Of a DNA stretch of 64,000 bases, positions 49,001-58,800 are shown piece by piece; positions within the stretch are counted from its first letter, which is position 1; every line of letters starts with the position of its first letter. This DNA is from Acestrorhynchus altus (lineage: Eukaryota > Chordata > Actinopteri > Characiformes > Acestrorhynchidae), in contig CM067506.1 in the NCBI GenBank assembly GCA_034509495.1, positions 17,807,328 to 17,871,327 of the forward strand, written 5' to 3'. The notes beneath the pieces were generated by a model that had not been told where the DNA came from, made no database searches, and saw nothing but the letters and a program-made list of their open reading frames with translations. The position numbers and the translations under genes were made by a program.

Positions 49001-49676
49001 AGGCTTATTTATTGAAGAACCCTCATTTTTAGGTGTACAGGCAAGTCAGCTAACTCTCCTGACAGCCTGTCTGCACTACCCACATAATGTCCGAAACCAG
49101 GAGCCCCTGTGTTTGGGGTAACCCCACTCCATTCTCACCGAATCCCACTAAACTCTGGGCTCCACTGAGAGAAAGTGCTCAGTCGGCTGATATGCAAACA
49201 ATAGAGTTACTCACTGCATGCAATCTAACTAAAGTGTCGGTGGAAAATCCAGGTCCAAAAGCTGAAATCCGCTCCAGGAATTCGTCCCGACAGTGTGGCC
49301 GCACACACGACCGCGCGTGCAGTCGGAGCAAAATCCTGGAGCGGTTTTCTACTTTGTGGATTTTCGCATTTCGAGTGTCCCACATGCTCAGCTTTAATTC
49401 TCAGTCATTTTCATGCTCCCCAGCCACCCCCATCTCAGCACATTTGGGCAACTCGCCGGGTTTGTTGCTCTCTTCCTTCTGAAGCTCAGGAACCCCCTGA
49501 TCTTCTGCTGTCTTCTCCACTTTGGTCTCGTTGCTTTTCCCATCATTCAAAAATATCTCCCCATGATTAAACACAGTGTCAGTCCTGTTACTCGCCACCG
49601 TGCCGTTTTCAGCAGATGCGGGGTCATACAAGAAGAACAGCACGACCACCAGCCTGACAGCTCTTTGTCCCCGCAT
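38192..49676 (-). CDS. cpxm1: Carboxypeptidase X, M14 family member 1-like (discoidin + inactive carboxypeptidase)
   Basis: Secreted CPX-type protein. Exons in transcript order: about 49676-49400 (exon 1, 3' border uncertain), 48056-47947, 45977-45838, 45677-45593, 45496-45346, 45248-45160, 45057-44934, 43317-43121, 42753-42574, 40844-40550, 40106-39967, 39875-39773, 38505-38192 (TGA). From exon 2 all phases agree. Exon 1 has a signal peptide (MRGQRAVRLVVVLFFLYDPASA). The discoidin (F5/8C) domain runs from CPPVGLESLRVSDYQLQASS to CLRAEILGCP. The M14 domain shows GMHGNEALGRE (HxxE zinc pair) and SMNPDGYEAAYE. GIDMNHNFPDL has His where active enzymes have Arg, as in non-catalytic CPXs. Then FVLSANLHGGELVV, NDFSYLHTNCFEVTVELSCD, a transthyretin-like domain, and a basic Gln/Arg/Lys tail. 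ANLHGGE and FEVTVELSCDKFPH favour CPXM1 over CPXM2. Confidence 0.92.
38640..38780 (+). mobile_element. MITE relic in cpxm1 intron
   Basis: Fragments such as ACTGGATGATTAGTT and CCAACAGAGAA-type phrases resemble the interior of the 13788 family. Badly decayed. Confidence 0.3.
38790..39110 (+). mobile_element. Tc1-like transposase C-terminal relic
   Basis: CCAGACCTGAACCCCACTGA reads PDLNPTENLWDVLEK, the third catalytic block of Tc1 transposases, continuing FAVILQKLVEMHAIIKAKAS before a stop. Sense strand, opposite to cpxm1, inside its intron. Confidence 0.75.
39190..39620 (+). mobile_element. LINE reverse transcriptase 3' fragment
   Basis: KLDYCNSLLAG, then after frameshifts APKEWTELPLVVRTAESHA and FKRRLKTHPF, the ending of L2/Rex1-type LINE ORF2 in fish. 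Interrupted by stops. Confidence 0.75.
40517..40541. repeat. (TG)n microsatellite by cpxm1 donor
   Basis: Short TG tract in the cpxm1 intron a few bases past the donor of exon 40844-40550. Confidence 0.9.
40852..40902. repeat. (CA)n microsatellite at cpxm1 acceptor
   Basis: About 25 CA units; on the cpxm1 strand this is TG directly before the acceptor of exon 40844-40550. Confidence 0.96.
40903..42209. other. cpxm1 intron, no gene seen
   Basis: Apart from the TG run, AT-rich sequence with no recognised coding or element ends. The segments at 40985-41235 include a phrase (GACCAAGCCACAGTG...) like Tc1-family HTH antisense, too short to assign. Confidence 0.45.
41720..41786. repeat. (TG)n microsatellite
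   Basis: About 33 TG units within a cpxm1 intron. Confidence 0.97.
42210..42530 (-). mobile_element. Terminal fragment of the 16097-type Tc1 element
   Basis: GTGTTCACAGTGCTCCATTT, ACCCCATAATGACAAAGTGA, GGCAGCAATTACAGCCTC and GAGCTTGGCACATCTG occur in the same order as in the element at 16097-16400. The rest is absent. Confidence 0.8.
43858..43975. mobile_element. Short GGTCCTGGAG-family MITE
   Basis: CTCAATCATGGTCCTGAAGTA pairs with the reverse complement of ACTCCAGGACCAGGATTAAG about 110 bases away. Confidence 0.55.
44060..44280 (-). repeat. tRNA-derived SINE copy
   Basis: CACTGCCACCATTGCATAAT, TGGGCAGCCAACATG and GGTCCCCAGCTCAGAT parallel the copy at 53700 in the same direction. Confidence 0.5.
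44320..44650. mobile_element. hAT-like MITE suspected, with (GAA)n
   Basis: AGTGTTGCAGTCAATTGAT and GGTATACCATGGTAC on the left and GATACCCTAAAACCACAA with ATACCATGAAAA on the right are reminiscent of fish hAT elements. A (GAA)6 run lies at 44564-44581. Boundaries unclear. Confidence 0.35.
45256..45287. repeat. (CA)n/(CATA)n microsatellite at cpxm1 acceptor
   Basis: CA units then CATA units, directly upstream (minus strand) of exon 45248-45160. Confidence 0.9.
45985..46018. repeat. (CA)n microsatellite at cpxm1 acceptor
   Basis: About 17 CA units, eight bases upstream (minus strand) of exon 45977-45838. Confidence 0.95.
46020..47140. other. cpxm1 intron, no gene
   Basis: AT-rich. ACAGTTCCCCAGGACCACAG near 46498 is a half copy of the GGTCCTGGAG MITE, and TGATATATTGCCCAGCCCTA near 46920 resembles fish hAT termini. 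Confidence 0.45.
47140..47370. repeat. Minisatellite of about 58-base units
   Basis: Four imperfect tandem units built on CAATCAGCTTxCTGxTTxxx, then AATAAAxTCCTGCCCTTxAACAAAA. Unit starts near 47160, 47214, 47272 and 47308-47360, in a cpxm1 intron. Confidence 0.7.
48366..48480 (+). mobile_element. MITE fragment (13788 family)
   Basis: TATCCTGCTTTTGTTGGAGTA, preceded by GATTTGGGACCCCAGCTCATT, matches the left part of the CACTATxTGGACAAA family. Confidence 0.55.
48661..48688. repeat. (CTATC)n pentanucleotide repeat
   Basis: Four tandem CTATC units. Confidence 0.9.
48700..49040. mobile_element. MITE with internal GGGTTCTATATGGCACC phrase
   Basis: AGAACCCTCTGCATGAATAA near the left and TTCTTTGAAGGCTTATTTAT with GAAGAACCCTC near the right form an imperfect inverted repeat. 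GGGTTCTATATGGCACCAAA inside is abundant in fish genomes from memory. Confidence 0.6.
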
Positions 49677-50216
49677 TGTGACTGCAGCAGTGAGCCCACT
49701 CTGGGGTCCACACTCACTTTTAAAGCTGGTGAGCACACGAACGCCCCGGTAACCCAACACTGCGCTAACCGTAAAGATTATAGTAGCTGTTCTCTGATTG
49801 GAATTACACATTTGTAGTTTACGGTAACACACACGAAGAGGAAAGGCTGTTAGAGGCTTTAACTGCCTCAGATCAGTGTGTAAAAACTGAAACACAGCCA
49901 AAACTCTTTAGTGAGTGAGAGAAAACTGTGGAAAACAACATGTAAATCATATTCCATGGACTGTCAATAAATTGTAAATTAAAACAGAAAAGAGTTGGAT
50001 GGAGATGTTTCTAGAAATACATTAATATATATATAAATTTCAATGGAAGTCAACGTAAAATAATTTGTGCTGTAGTACCTGCATACGACCGCAAGATGAC
50101 CGTACTGTGCAGGGGCAGAACATAGCGGGTAACGTCACATTGTTGCTGTCCAATGAAAACAATGTATCTCCATTTTTGTCCATTTTTAATCTCCTTTGTG
50201 GATTCTTCTCCTGCCT

Positions 50217-50410
<194 letters not shown>

Positions 50411-51595
50411 ACAAAGAATTGGACATCACTGCTGTCCAATGAAAACCATGAATCTCCATTTTTGTCCATTTTCAGTTTTGAACCCTGTAGCTTTTGTAAA
50501 TGAAAGTATGCACTGTGTAAATGTTTCTGGAAGTATAGACCAATAGAAATGCTCTAAAATATTAAAATAAGTATGTAAAACATTATTTGACATTAACTTC
50601 CATTCAAACTTACAAACATTTTTCCATTCCCGTAAAGCCACTCTGGAGATGTTTTAAATTGGACACCAACAATATACTGTTCAGGGCAGTGTGTGCTCAA
50701 CAGACAGTGATTACGAGATTTGAATTCTAAACATTGATGAAACTAGTGTTCAAAACTCTATTGGAAGGACAAAATTACTTCCCAGGAATAAAGAGAAGTG
50801 ATGGAGTTTGGCCGATGTGTTCAGACATACAGGACTGATCTCAGCATTATTCACATATAGGAAACTGTTGAGCATTATAGAAGGTATTCATTCAGAGGAA
50901 TCCCAGATTGCAGACACATTTTTATTAGATGTGCGCTACATTTGGACCAAGCATTCTTTGCTATCTGGGTTTGCTTGAGGGCACGTGAAGAGGAAAGTTA
51001 CACATTGATAGGCTTAGTTATTTTGGTTTTGTTTTGAATGAGAGGCTGGAGAGAATGAGATTTTCTAGGCTGTTGAAATTTAGGCCATTGTGGATCATGC
51101 TATATGCTTACCATAGGGTAAAGTGAAATAAAAAAGCAGCACATTGACTGTGTCCTGAAATTTGACTACTGTCTACGTCATCTCTACTGTTCCTCATCTC
51201 CCTGCAAGAATGAAGAGGAGTTAAAGGGAGGATCAGTGCAGTTGATCCCTTTTAGCATCATCAAGTTTAATGGTGACCACTGATGATTTGATGTTTTGCT
51301 TGGCCAATGGCCAAACCCTCTTGCTTCATAGGGATAGCCCATGCACATTTTGAGTGTCCTGATCTCAAAGCAGTTTAAGTAAAGTTTAGAGAAGCTTTCA
51401 TTCACTATTGGGACAACAAACGAGATGGCATTACAGAAATTAATTTCTAGGTCACAATGAGAGGAGCTGATTCTAAAGGTAAAGGCAGAAACATTACTTT
51501 TTTTTTTTTTTTTTTTAAATAATAGCGTTATCATATTATATGTCATATTAATAAAACAATCAACAAAAAAACCTATAAACCCTTTAATAGGCTTC

Positions 51596-51800
51596 AAATG
51601 GCTCAGCTGTCTCAGAGGATTGCAGGTTAGAATCCTGGGACATGCTGCTTACCATTGGCAGCCAGCGTCTGAGAGAGCATAATTGGCCATCCTCTCTCCC
51701 CCACATCACATCCAGACTCTTAGCAATTGTATCAGAGCTGGAAACCCAGCTCTTTCCTCAGAGTCCATTTGCTGCCCAGCAATGACATGATAGCAGGGGT
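51596..51800 (+). repeat. tRNA-derived SINE, head preserved
   Basis: ATGGCTCAGCTGTCTCAGAGG (A-box-like) and, 16 bases on, GGTTAGAATCC (B-box-like) form a pol III promoter relic. The body follows with CCATTGGCAGCCAG, CATAATTGGCCATCCTCTCT and CAGAGTCCATTTGCTGCCCA. Confidence 0.6.
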
Positions 51801-52059
51801 ATATTCCTACTCTGGGGTATATTCCTACTCTGTCCTACCTTCATCTTGATTTCCTTCCCTGCTTCTCCCAAAATGTTCATTGTTTCATTATTTTCTTTTT
51901 CACACCTTTGTGTCACCCTCTCACTTAGTTGTTACTCTTTCTCTTATACATTTAAAATGTACATGTAAACATTAAAGTGGTCTGTGGTTACTACCCTGCT
52001 GAAAAGAAACCTGGCCAGCTCATCTGGTAAACTGGTTAAGCTGGTTAATCATGTTTCTA

Positions 52060-52320
52060 CAGCTTACTACAGCTGCCAGAGGTGCTTCAATAAAGTATTT
52101 AACAAAAATTACTGGGCTTAATTAAATGGAAGTCAACAAAAAAGATTCAAAAGAAAGTTTTCACACTTTGTATCATGAGGTAATCTGTATTGAATTTTGA
52201 GGGGGAAAATTAATTGAATCCAATTTGAAATAAGTTTGTAATATAAAATGTGAATATATGTGAATATAGAAAAGTGAAATGCTGTGAAAAATTTCTGGAT
52301 GCACTGTATATTCATTCACG
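52060..52320 (+). mobile_element. Terminal fragment of the 16097-type Tc1 element
   Basis: GGTGCTTCAATAAAGTATTTA on the left and AAAGTGAAATGCTGTGAAAA with GGATGCACTGTA on the right follow the order of that family's transposase 3' end and terminus. Confidence 0.75.
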
Positions 52321-52373
52321 TATTGTGACATATTTTAAGCCCTTCATGTTTTGCATTTGGTCAGTGTAGCTTT

Positions 52374-52421
52374 TATTATTATTATTATTATTATTATTGT
52401 TGTTGTTGTTGTTGTTGTTAC
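52374..52421. repeat. (TTA)n(TTG)n microsatellite
   Basis: About eight TTA units followed by about seven TTG units. Confidence 0.93.
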
Positions 52422-52559
52422 AGCTCTGTTATACTGAAACCTGAAAATGAAACCAGAAGAACCGCAGTAAATAAACTTGAACTCACTTTCATACTGAAAC
52501 AGATTAGCTGACATTATGTTTAACATACAGCACCTCATTTCTACAGGTTTACATTCTGG

Positions 52560-52730
52560 GACTTTCCCCAGAAATGAAGGCTCCGCCCACTCAAATGGAG
52601 GCCCCGCCTATTCAGAAATGGCGGCTCTGTTACACTGATCAGGGCTGTGTTGCTCGGATGTTTCTCTGTCAAACACCTTTGGAACAGAACTGTCGACGTG
52701 TTTCTTTCTTGAAAATATGGTGAAGGTATG
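52560..52730 (+). promoter_or_regulatory. slf2: slf2 promoter region
   Basis: CTCCGCCCAC and CCCCGCC (GC boxes) and AAATGGCGGC at 52616-52625, close to the YY1 initiator-region motif, in an otherwise AT-rich tract. It suits a TATA-less housekeeping promoter; the start site is not proven. Confidence 0.45.
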
Positions 52731-52813
52731 GCGATCATTAAAACCAAGAGCAGTGTAGCTGGAAGAACCGTGGAGTAAACGATAGTCCTCAGTCAGACAG
52801 CTCGCGCGTAAAT

Positions 52814-53098
52814 ATGGCAAATCCAGGTTCAGGTGACGATCCAGTCCGGGGTTTACCTCCACCGGCAGGGCGGCCTTCTGCGCACGGGCTGCAGCGGAGC
52901 CACTCCTGCAGCTGGAGCGGAAGCCCGGCTTCAGGATTGGATCTGGATTCGCATTCACGCTTGAACGTGAAGGCCGGTTGGCGCACTGTGGTTCTGAGTG
53001 TCTGTTCGGAGTTAAACTACTTTTCTGACGGTCTGATATTAAACAGCCAGGTCACTTCAGACTGGCGAGTTTATTTACTCCTAACTGCAGCAGCCGTT
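52814..53098 (+). CDS. slf2: slf2 candidate first coding exon
   Basis: A CpG-rich ORF begins MANPGSGDDPVRGLPPPAGR and is open to a TAG at 53098-53100. CCGTTTAG|GTAAAC there is a strong donor, but using it puts a stop just before the junction in this frame. A donor at 52832 (TCAG|GTGACG) would give MANPGS joined in phase to VKEIIPLG at 55829. I cannot choose between them. The human N-terminal motif QSIIDFFKP, a PCNA-interacting-peptide-like sequence, is not seen. Confidence 0.35.
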
Positions 53099-53100
53099 TA

Positions 53101-55828
53101 GGTAAACATCTCATTATTCAGAGGTTGTGCAGACCCCCTTCTGAACTGATCTGAGTGAAAGGTCAGGTTGATTATTGTGTCTTAACCTGGTGTTTGCAGT
53201 CTCCTGTGTGTTTGAACTCTCTGACTCTGGAGTGTCAATTAAAAGCTGGTTTCATGTCAACTGTTGTAGTTAATGTTTAACACTATCACAAATCCTGCAA
53301 TCTGAAAACCACACACGAGCACATGATACCCACAGAAACCCCTAAGAAAAATACCTTCTTATGCTTATTAATTTCATTCATCTTTAATAATTTCAGAGAG
53401 ACTCGTGAGACACTGAAGTCTTTTTTAGGTGGATTCTCACTAACATGAGACACTTGAGATATTTTGACATTGTTCCTGTTATTTTGAGAACTTACTTCCT
53501 CATTTGTTATTATTTTGAGATGCTTTTTGATTTTGGAATATAAAAGGTTTGATCATTCTAAGATGCTTCTTGTTAGATAAAGGATTGCTCACCTAATGCT
53601 CAGGTTTGTTTTGTTGTTTTTTTTGTTGTTGTTTTTTGTTTTGTTTTTTTACCCCATACTAATTTGCAAGTGCCTAAATTAGGACTCTCCTCCATCAAAG
53701 ACAATGGTCCCAACACTAGGAGGCTAAAGACAAGCACATCTGAATTCAAACTGCTGCCATTGCATCATTGCTGGGCAGCCAGTGGGCTCCGAGGAAAGTG
53801 CCAGGCCCCCAGCTCTGATGCAATGCTTAATAGATGCCAGTGATGGCCAGTGTCACACTAGTTGTGATGTGAGGAGGGAGTGCCATCTGAAACCCTAGAG
53901 AGAGCGTGGCCAATTTTGCTCTCTCAGATTCTGGCTTCTGATGGCAGCAGCATGTGTTGCAGTACAGATAGGAAATTAGTTTGCTGTATGTAAATATTGT
54001 AGTTAAATAATGAGACATAGTCGGACACAATTCATATAATCTTTTTGAGCTCTCTCTCCAAAAAAGTGCTGTATACCCTTTTGAATGGTCAGTTGACAAT
54101 TGTAGGCTGTCTGTTGATCTGCACTATTTGTGCCAGCCTCCCTCAACTTCTTGTATCAATGATTCATTATGAGCTGAAAACAGCTGACTGCTTCAGTTAG
54201 ACCCAATACTCTGAACTTAATAAAACCCTCAAGTTTGCAGTTTTTGAATCAGTCTTTTATGTATGACACACTGTTCCCTGTGCCAATCAAATATTTTATG
54301 CTTTTACAGATATTTGCTCCTTCCTATAGCTTTCCTTTGGAGCCACCGTGTATTTCCAGGAAGGATACTTAATGTGATGTTCACCACTGTCATACTGTGG
54401 CTATACACTTTTCTGTTGTATAGGAAATATTTTTATTATGTGAAAATGATTGAATAGTTTCACTAATCATTGATTAGTCTTAAAACAAACCTTGTAATTT
54501 AACAACGTAAAAAAGAATTGTCAAGGATAATATTGTCATCTAATTCATCTGGTCATTGTTAAGATTTTCTTACATACACATGAACTAAAATACCTTTTGT
54601 TCTGCACAGATGACCTAGGAGACTTCTAAAGGACACATGAGTTTATATTCAGCCATTTAAAATGAAAAGTAACCTCAAGCAGCATTTCACCTCTGTGGGT
54701 GAGGGATGCATTTGCTGAACCATGAATGATTACTTGATTCATTAACTTACTATTTTTCTTGAACATAAACTGGAGAATGAATTCCTAATATCCACTGGCC
54801 TACAGCCTGCAAATGCCTTGCATCTTTAAATAGTGGTTTGGTGACTACTGGCATATGGTCCTATGCGTTACTATGCATCTAATCACTTTTGCTAACCTTC
54901 TGAGCTTGAAAATACTAAACACGTATGCTCAGCATGCATACCCACTGTGCATTGTGAAAACAGTCAGAGCAAATGGTCATCAGTGGAACTTCTACTTAGA
55001 AAGTTTTAGATAATGAGCTGAAACACACTGAAGGGTTTCAAGTGACCTTATCCTGCAATCACCATTGTGTTCTAGTTTAAAATGAATTTTGTTATGTTAT
55101 GTGTGTGGCAGTATTAGTCATGCAGTCTATATAAGACAGCTAGAAAAGCTCCCCTGGAGGAAGCTCAGTATTTACAGTCATTATCCACTACCTCGTTTAT
55201 CTAATCAATGCTTTGTTAAATGAAATCAATGCAATAGCAGCAGTGTACCAGTAATTTGTTTGCAGTATTTTTACATTATAAATCATAAATCATACTGTAA
55301 GTCAGTTATTTAGCATTTTATTCATATATGTGTACCTTGTGGCTTGTGTCCTTGTATTGTTATACTGGTAATTAAAATACAGCTGGCTTTATGTTATATA
55401 GTTGATGAAATACAACTGGATTGCTGTGTGAAGTTTTATGTCTGTATAATGAAGCCATACACATACATAACAAAACAATACCATTCAAATTTTAAACATA
55501 ACACTATGTTGTAAGATAATGTCGCTCACCCTCAATTAGTAACACAACTGAGTAGTCATTCTATGGCTCTTCACTTCAACTCCTCTCTGACTGTGCAATG
55601 CACCATGGGTAGGCATGCAAAACGTGTGAATAATGTATTTCCCTTCTGAGCTTGATTGCAGAAACCTGCATGTCTGGTATCTGGTGCTTGGGCATCTCTT
55701 CTCAAAAATCAGTAAATGAAAGGAAGTTTCTACCAATCGAGCACTGATTGCATTACTGCCATTCAGGCTGGGTTGTGAATTGGCATTGAATAATGTAAGT
55801 TTAACATTGTGTTGTTCTTCTGTTCCAG
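53101..55828. other. slf2 first intron, no other gene
   Basis: AT-rich intron with a SINE copy at 53700-53960 and a poly-T/GTTTT run at 53610-53650. ORF 53827-54099 is mainly SINE-derived. Confidence 0.55.
53700..53960 (-). repeat. tRNA-derived SINE copy
   Basis: Reverse-oriented: AAGACAAGCACATCTGAATT, CTGCCATTGCATCATTGCTG, GGCCCCCAGCTCTGATG and CCAATTTTGCTCTCTCAGAT, matching the reverse complement of the 57000 and 51596 copies. Confidence 0.6.
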
Positions 55829-58800
55829 TGAAAGAGATCATTCCACTTGGTGTTTCTCGAAGATACAGTGCAGATGAGAGGAGCACAACTCACCTGGCGC
55901 CATGTCGCCAAACACCGGAGACCGACAAGAAGCAAGTTAATGTGGAGGAAGTCTTAAACCCATTGTCAAAACACATGCTTCCTTTCAAAAGCCTTGTGCC
56001 GGAGCAGAAGAGTGCATCTGCTGCAGCCTCTTCAGACTCCAAAAAAGGCTCTGGTGGACGAGGAGGAGGAGGTCAGGACAGTCTGTCCAAGGTGGTCATG
56101 AGAAAACTGCAACTTAACAACAACAACAGTAGTCTTTCCCGCAAGGAAGGGTCACTCCAGCCTGCTGCTAAAAAAGACAGTCTGATGCAAAAGACAACAA
56201 AGACCACAAGTTCTTACAACAAAGATAAAGAATTTGCCTTCGCTTTTTGTAAGCAGTTGAACGAGAATCTCAAGGTGATGATTAAAATATGTGTTGTCAT
56301 AGTTTGATAAAGAGTTTGTTTCTTTGTGTTATATTTACACTGGCTGCTTCTTAATTTCCAATGACCTTTTGCCTTCTTCTGTGTTTAGGTTGGGAATGCG
56401 ATGTTGCACTCAGACAGTCCAATCCACATGCAATCCAATCTCCAGAATTCTGTGCATCGTCCGCATGTTACAAAACCTGTTTCTGAGGGCCATGCTTCAT
56501 CATCAACTCAGAGAGGAGGCAGGATCCCTGGCAGCAATGTAGGGCAGCAGGGCCAGCACTTTGCTGAAAAGGTAGACAATCTACTGAGTGGGCATCACAA
56601 CGTTCCGTTGCTCAGTCCTGTTTTATCACAGCAGGTGGGAAACTTTGAGTGAAATCAGTAATTATTAACTGGCCTCTATTCATATGTTCATTGATGTATC
56701 TTCAGTGATCCTCTTCCTGTGTGAAAACAATCCTATTGACTGCGACAGATTCGTGTTAATAGGTTTGTTTAGTATATGAATAAGATTGAACTGTTCACGT
56801 TAGATACATTTTGTTTATTTGAAGGGGACGAGCTATTTTTCAGTGACTGTATCCAGACTTTTTGTTATTTGTCTTTTTTCTGAAGGTTGTACATATAATT
56901 TTGCATTTAAAGTCTTTATTTTGTATCGCTGGTACAATCAGTGTGCTTTGTAACCAGATTAATGGCCTTGTTTCAAAGTTAATATTGACCTGTGGATCCC
57001 CTGGTTATATGACATTGACCCGTAGAACTAGCATTAGATCCAAAGATCCCATGTTAGAATCTATGGTCATGACATTTGCCATTGGCAGCCTGAGTAATCA
57101 GAGCAAAATTGGCCATGCTCTGTCTTTAGATGACACTATCTCCCCACATCTCCCCACAGTGCGATACTGGCCAGCACAGGCATCTATTTTATCCGAGCTG
57201 GGGACCCTGCACTTTCCTCAAAGTGCATTGGCTGCCTAGTAATGATGCAATGGTGGCAGTTTGAAAAGAGGAAGTTTTTTTGAAGGACGCATATGCTTGT
57301 CTTCACTCTCTTAGTTTTGGGAACATTGTATGTGATGGGAGTGAGTTCTAACAGGGTAATTGGCAAAATTAAAGAAACAAAACAAAAGAACCATATTAAT
57401 ACACTAACAAAGTTTGTAATGTTTCTGTCTTTCCTACTATGGGCCTAATAGGAAGAAAGCACACCCTCCCAAGCAGCTACACCAGGTATGATGCTCATAC
57501 CCCAGTCTTAAATCTGTATTTGATGAAGCATTTACCCAACATTGTAATCTACTATGCATGGCAAAGCTCTGTAGTAACACATTTTATTATGTTTTTTTTT
57601 TAATCCCTGTTTATTGTTAGCTGGTGTGAGTTCTGTAACACTGAAGAGACGAAGAGAATCCAGTTCAGAAAAGAAGGGGGAAGGCAAGAGATTATGTCAG
57701 GATGAGGGTCACCTTACCCCAACTTCTGCAAATGTCAATTCTTCCAGTGTTGCTACCAATGTCAGCGCATCTCCAAAGTATGTCAGAAGAGCCATACTCA
57801 AGACCGATAGTGAGAATGGCTCTCTGTTGCTAATAGAGCGTTCAGGAAATGACACAAAGGCTTCTGCTTCACTGTCCAGCAGTTTAGCTAGACGGCTTTT
57901 CAAAGAACCAAGGTCAGAGAGCTGCCAACCCCAGTCAGCACTTCAGCCCGTGATCCCTGGAACAGCTCGTTTAAAGAAAGAGATACAGTCTACAGAAAGC
58001 AACATCCCTTCCCCCTCATTTTCCTCTGAGCTTATTCGAAAGTGCAGTGAGGATGGAAGTTCACCTGCCTCTTCACACTCAAATTCCTTGCCAGACCTTA
58101 TGGATGACGTTAAGATCAGCTCTCCTCCCCACCAACCAGAACTTACAACTTTTACCTCTCTTGACCTCACTGGTTCAAGAAAAAATGAGAAGAAACCCCC
58201 CAAACTGGATCCAGACACCAGCCCCAGAGCAAGCCTAGCCAGCGCAGTTACCGGGCAGGAGGCAGAAGAGAGGAGAGACACAATGTGGAATAATTATTTA
58301 GATTTGGATCTGTATGATGATGTGCGTTTAGGCCTGGAGAGCTGTGATATGAGCCTCAGCAGCAGCAGTAGCAGCAGTGAGGAGGAGCAGCTGCTGTCTC
58401 TGCAAGAGATCCTGGAGAGGAGTGCCCGTGTACCAGCCACCCCTGACAAAGGAGCATTCTCTGAGCCTAGCACACCACTCCCTAATGCTGCAGTAAGTCT
58501 CTGTCTGCTTAATACTTTGGTAAACACTAGGAATATATAGATGTAACAATGCTAGAATTCTGTTACACAATACCTAGTGTAGTGTCATTATGCTATATCA
58601 AATGATATTGTAGCAAAAGAAAATGGCACTCATTGTTGTTGAAACATTAAATGTTAATTGCACTGAAGAACATTTTCACATACTGGTATTCTTTTCTCAT
58701 TGGCATTGCAGAACTCACTATAGCTTTCATTTGGTTAAATAACTGTCAAACTACAACCTGTAAGCCTGATTTTAGTTAATAAATGTAAACAATGAGTATT

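Noticed and set aside
49087..49817. Plus-strand ORFs of 131 and 134 codons over the cpxm1 first exon.
   Set aside because: The minus frame has a signal peptide and precedes the discoidin exon; the plus frames are antisense shadows.
52608..52958. Minus-strand ORF of 116 codons opposite the slf2 first exon.
   Set aside because: No family resemblance, and it is antisense to a CpG-rich promoter/exon, which commonly leaves open frames.
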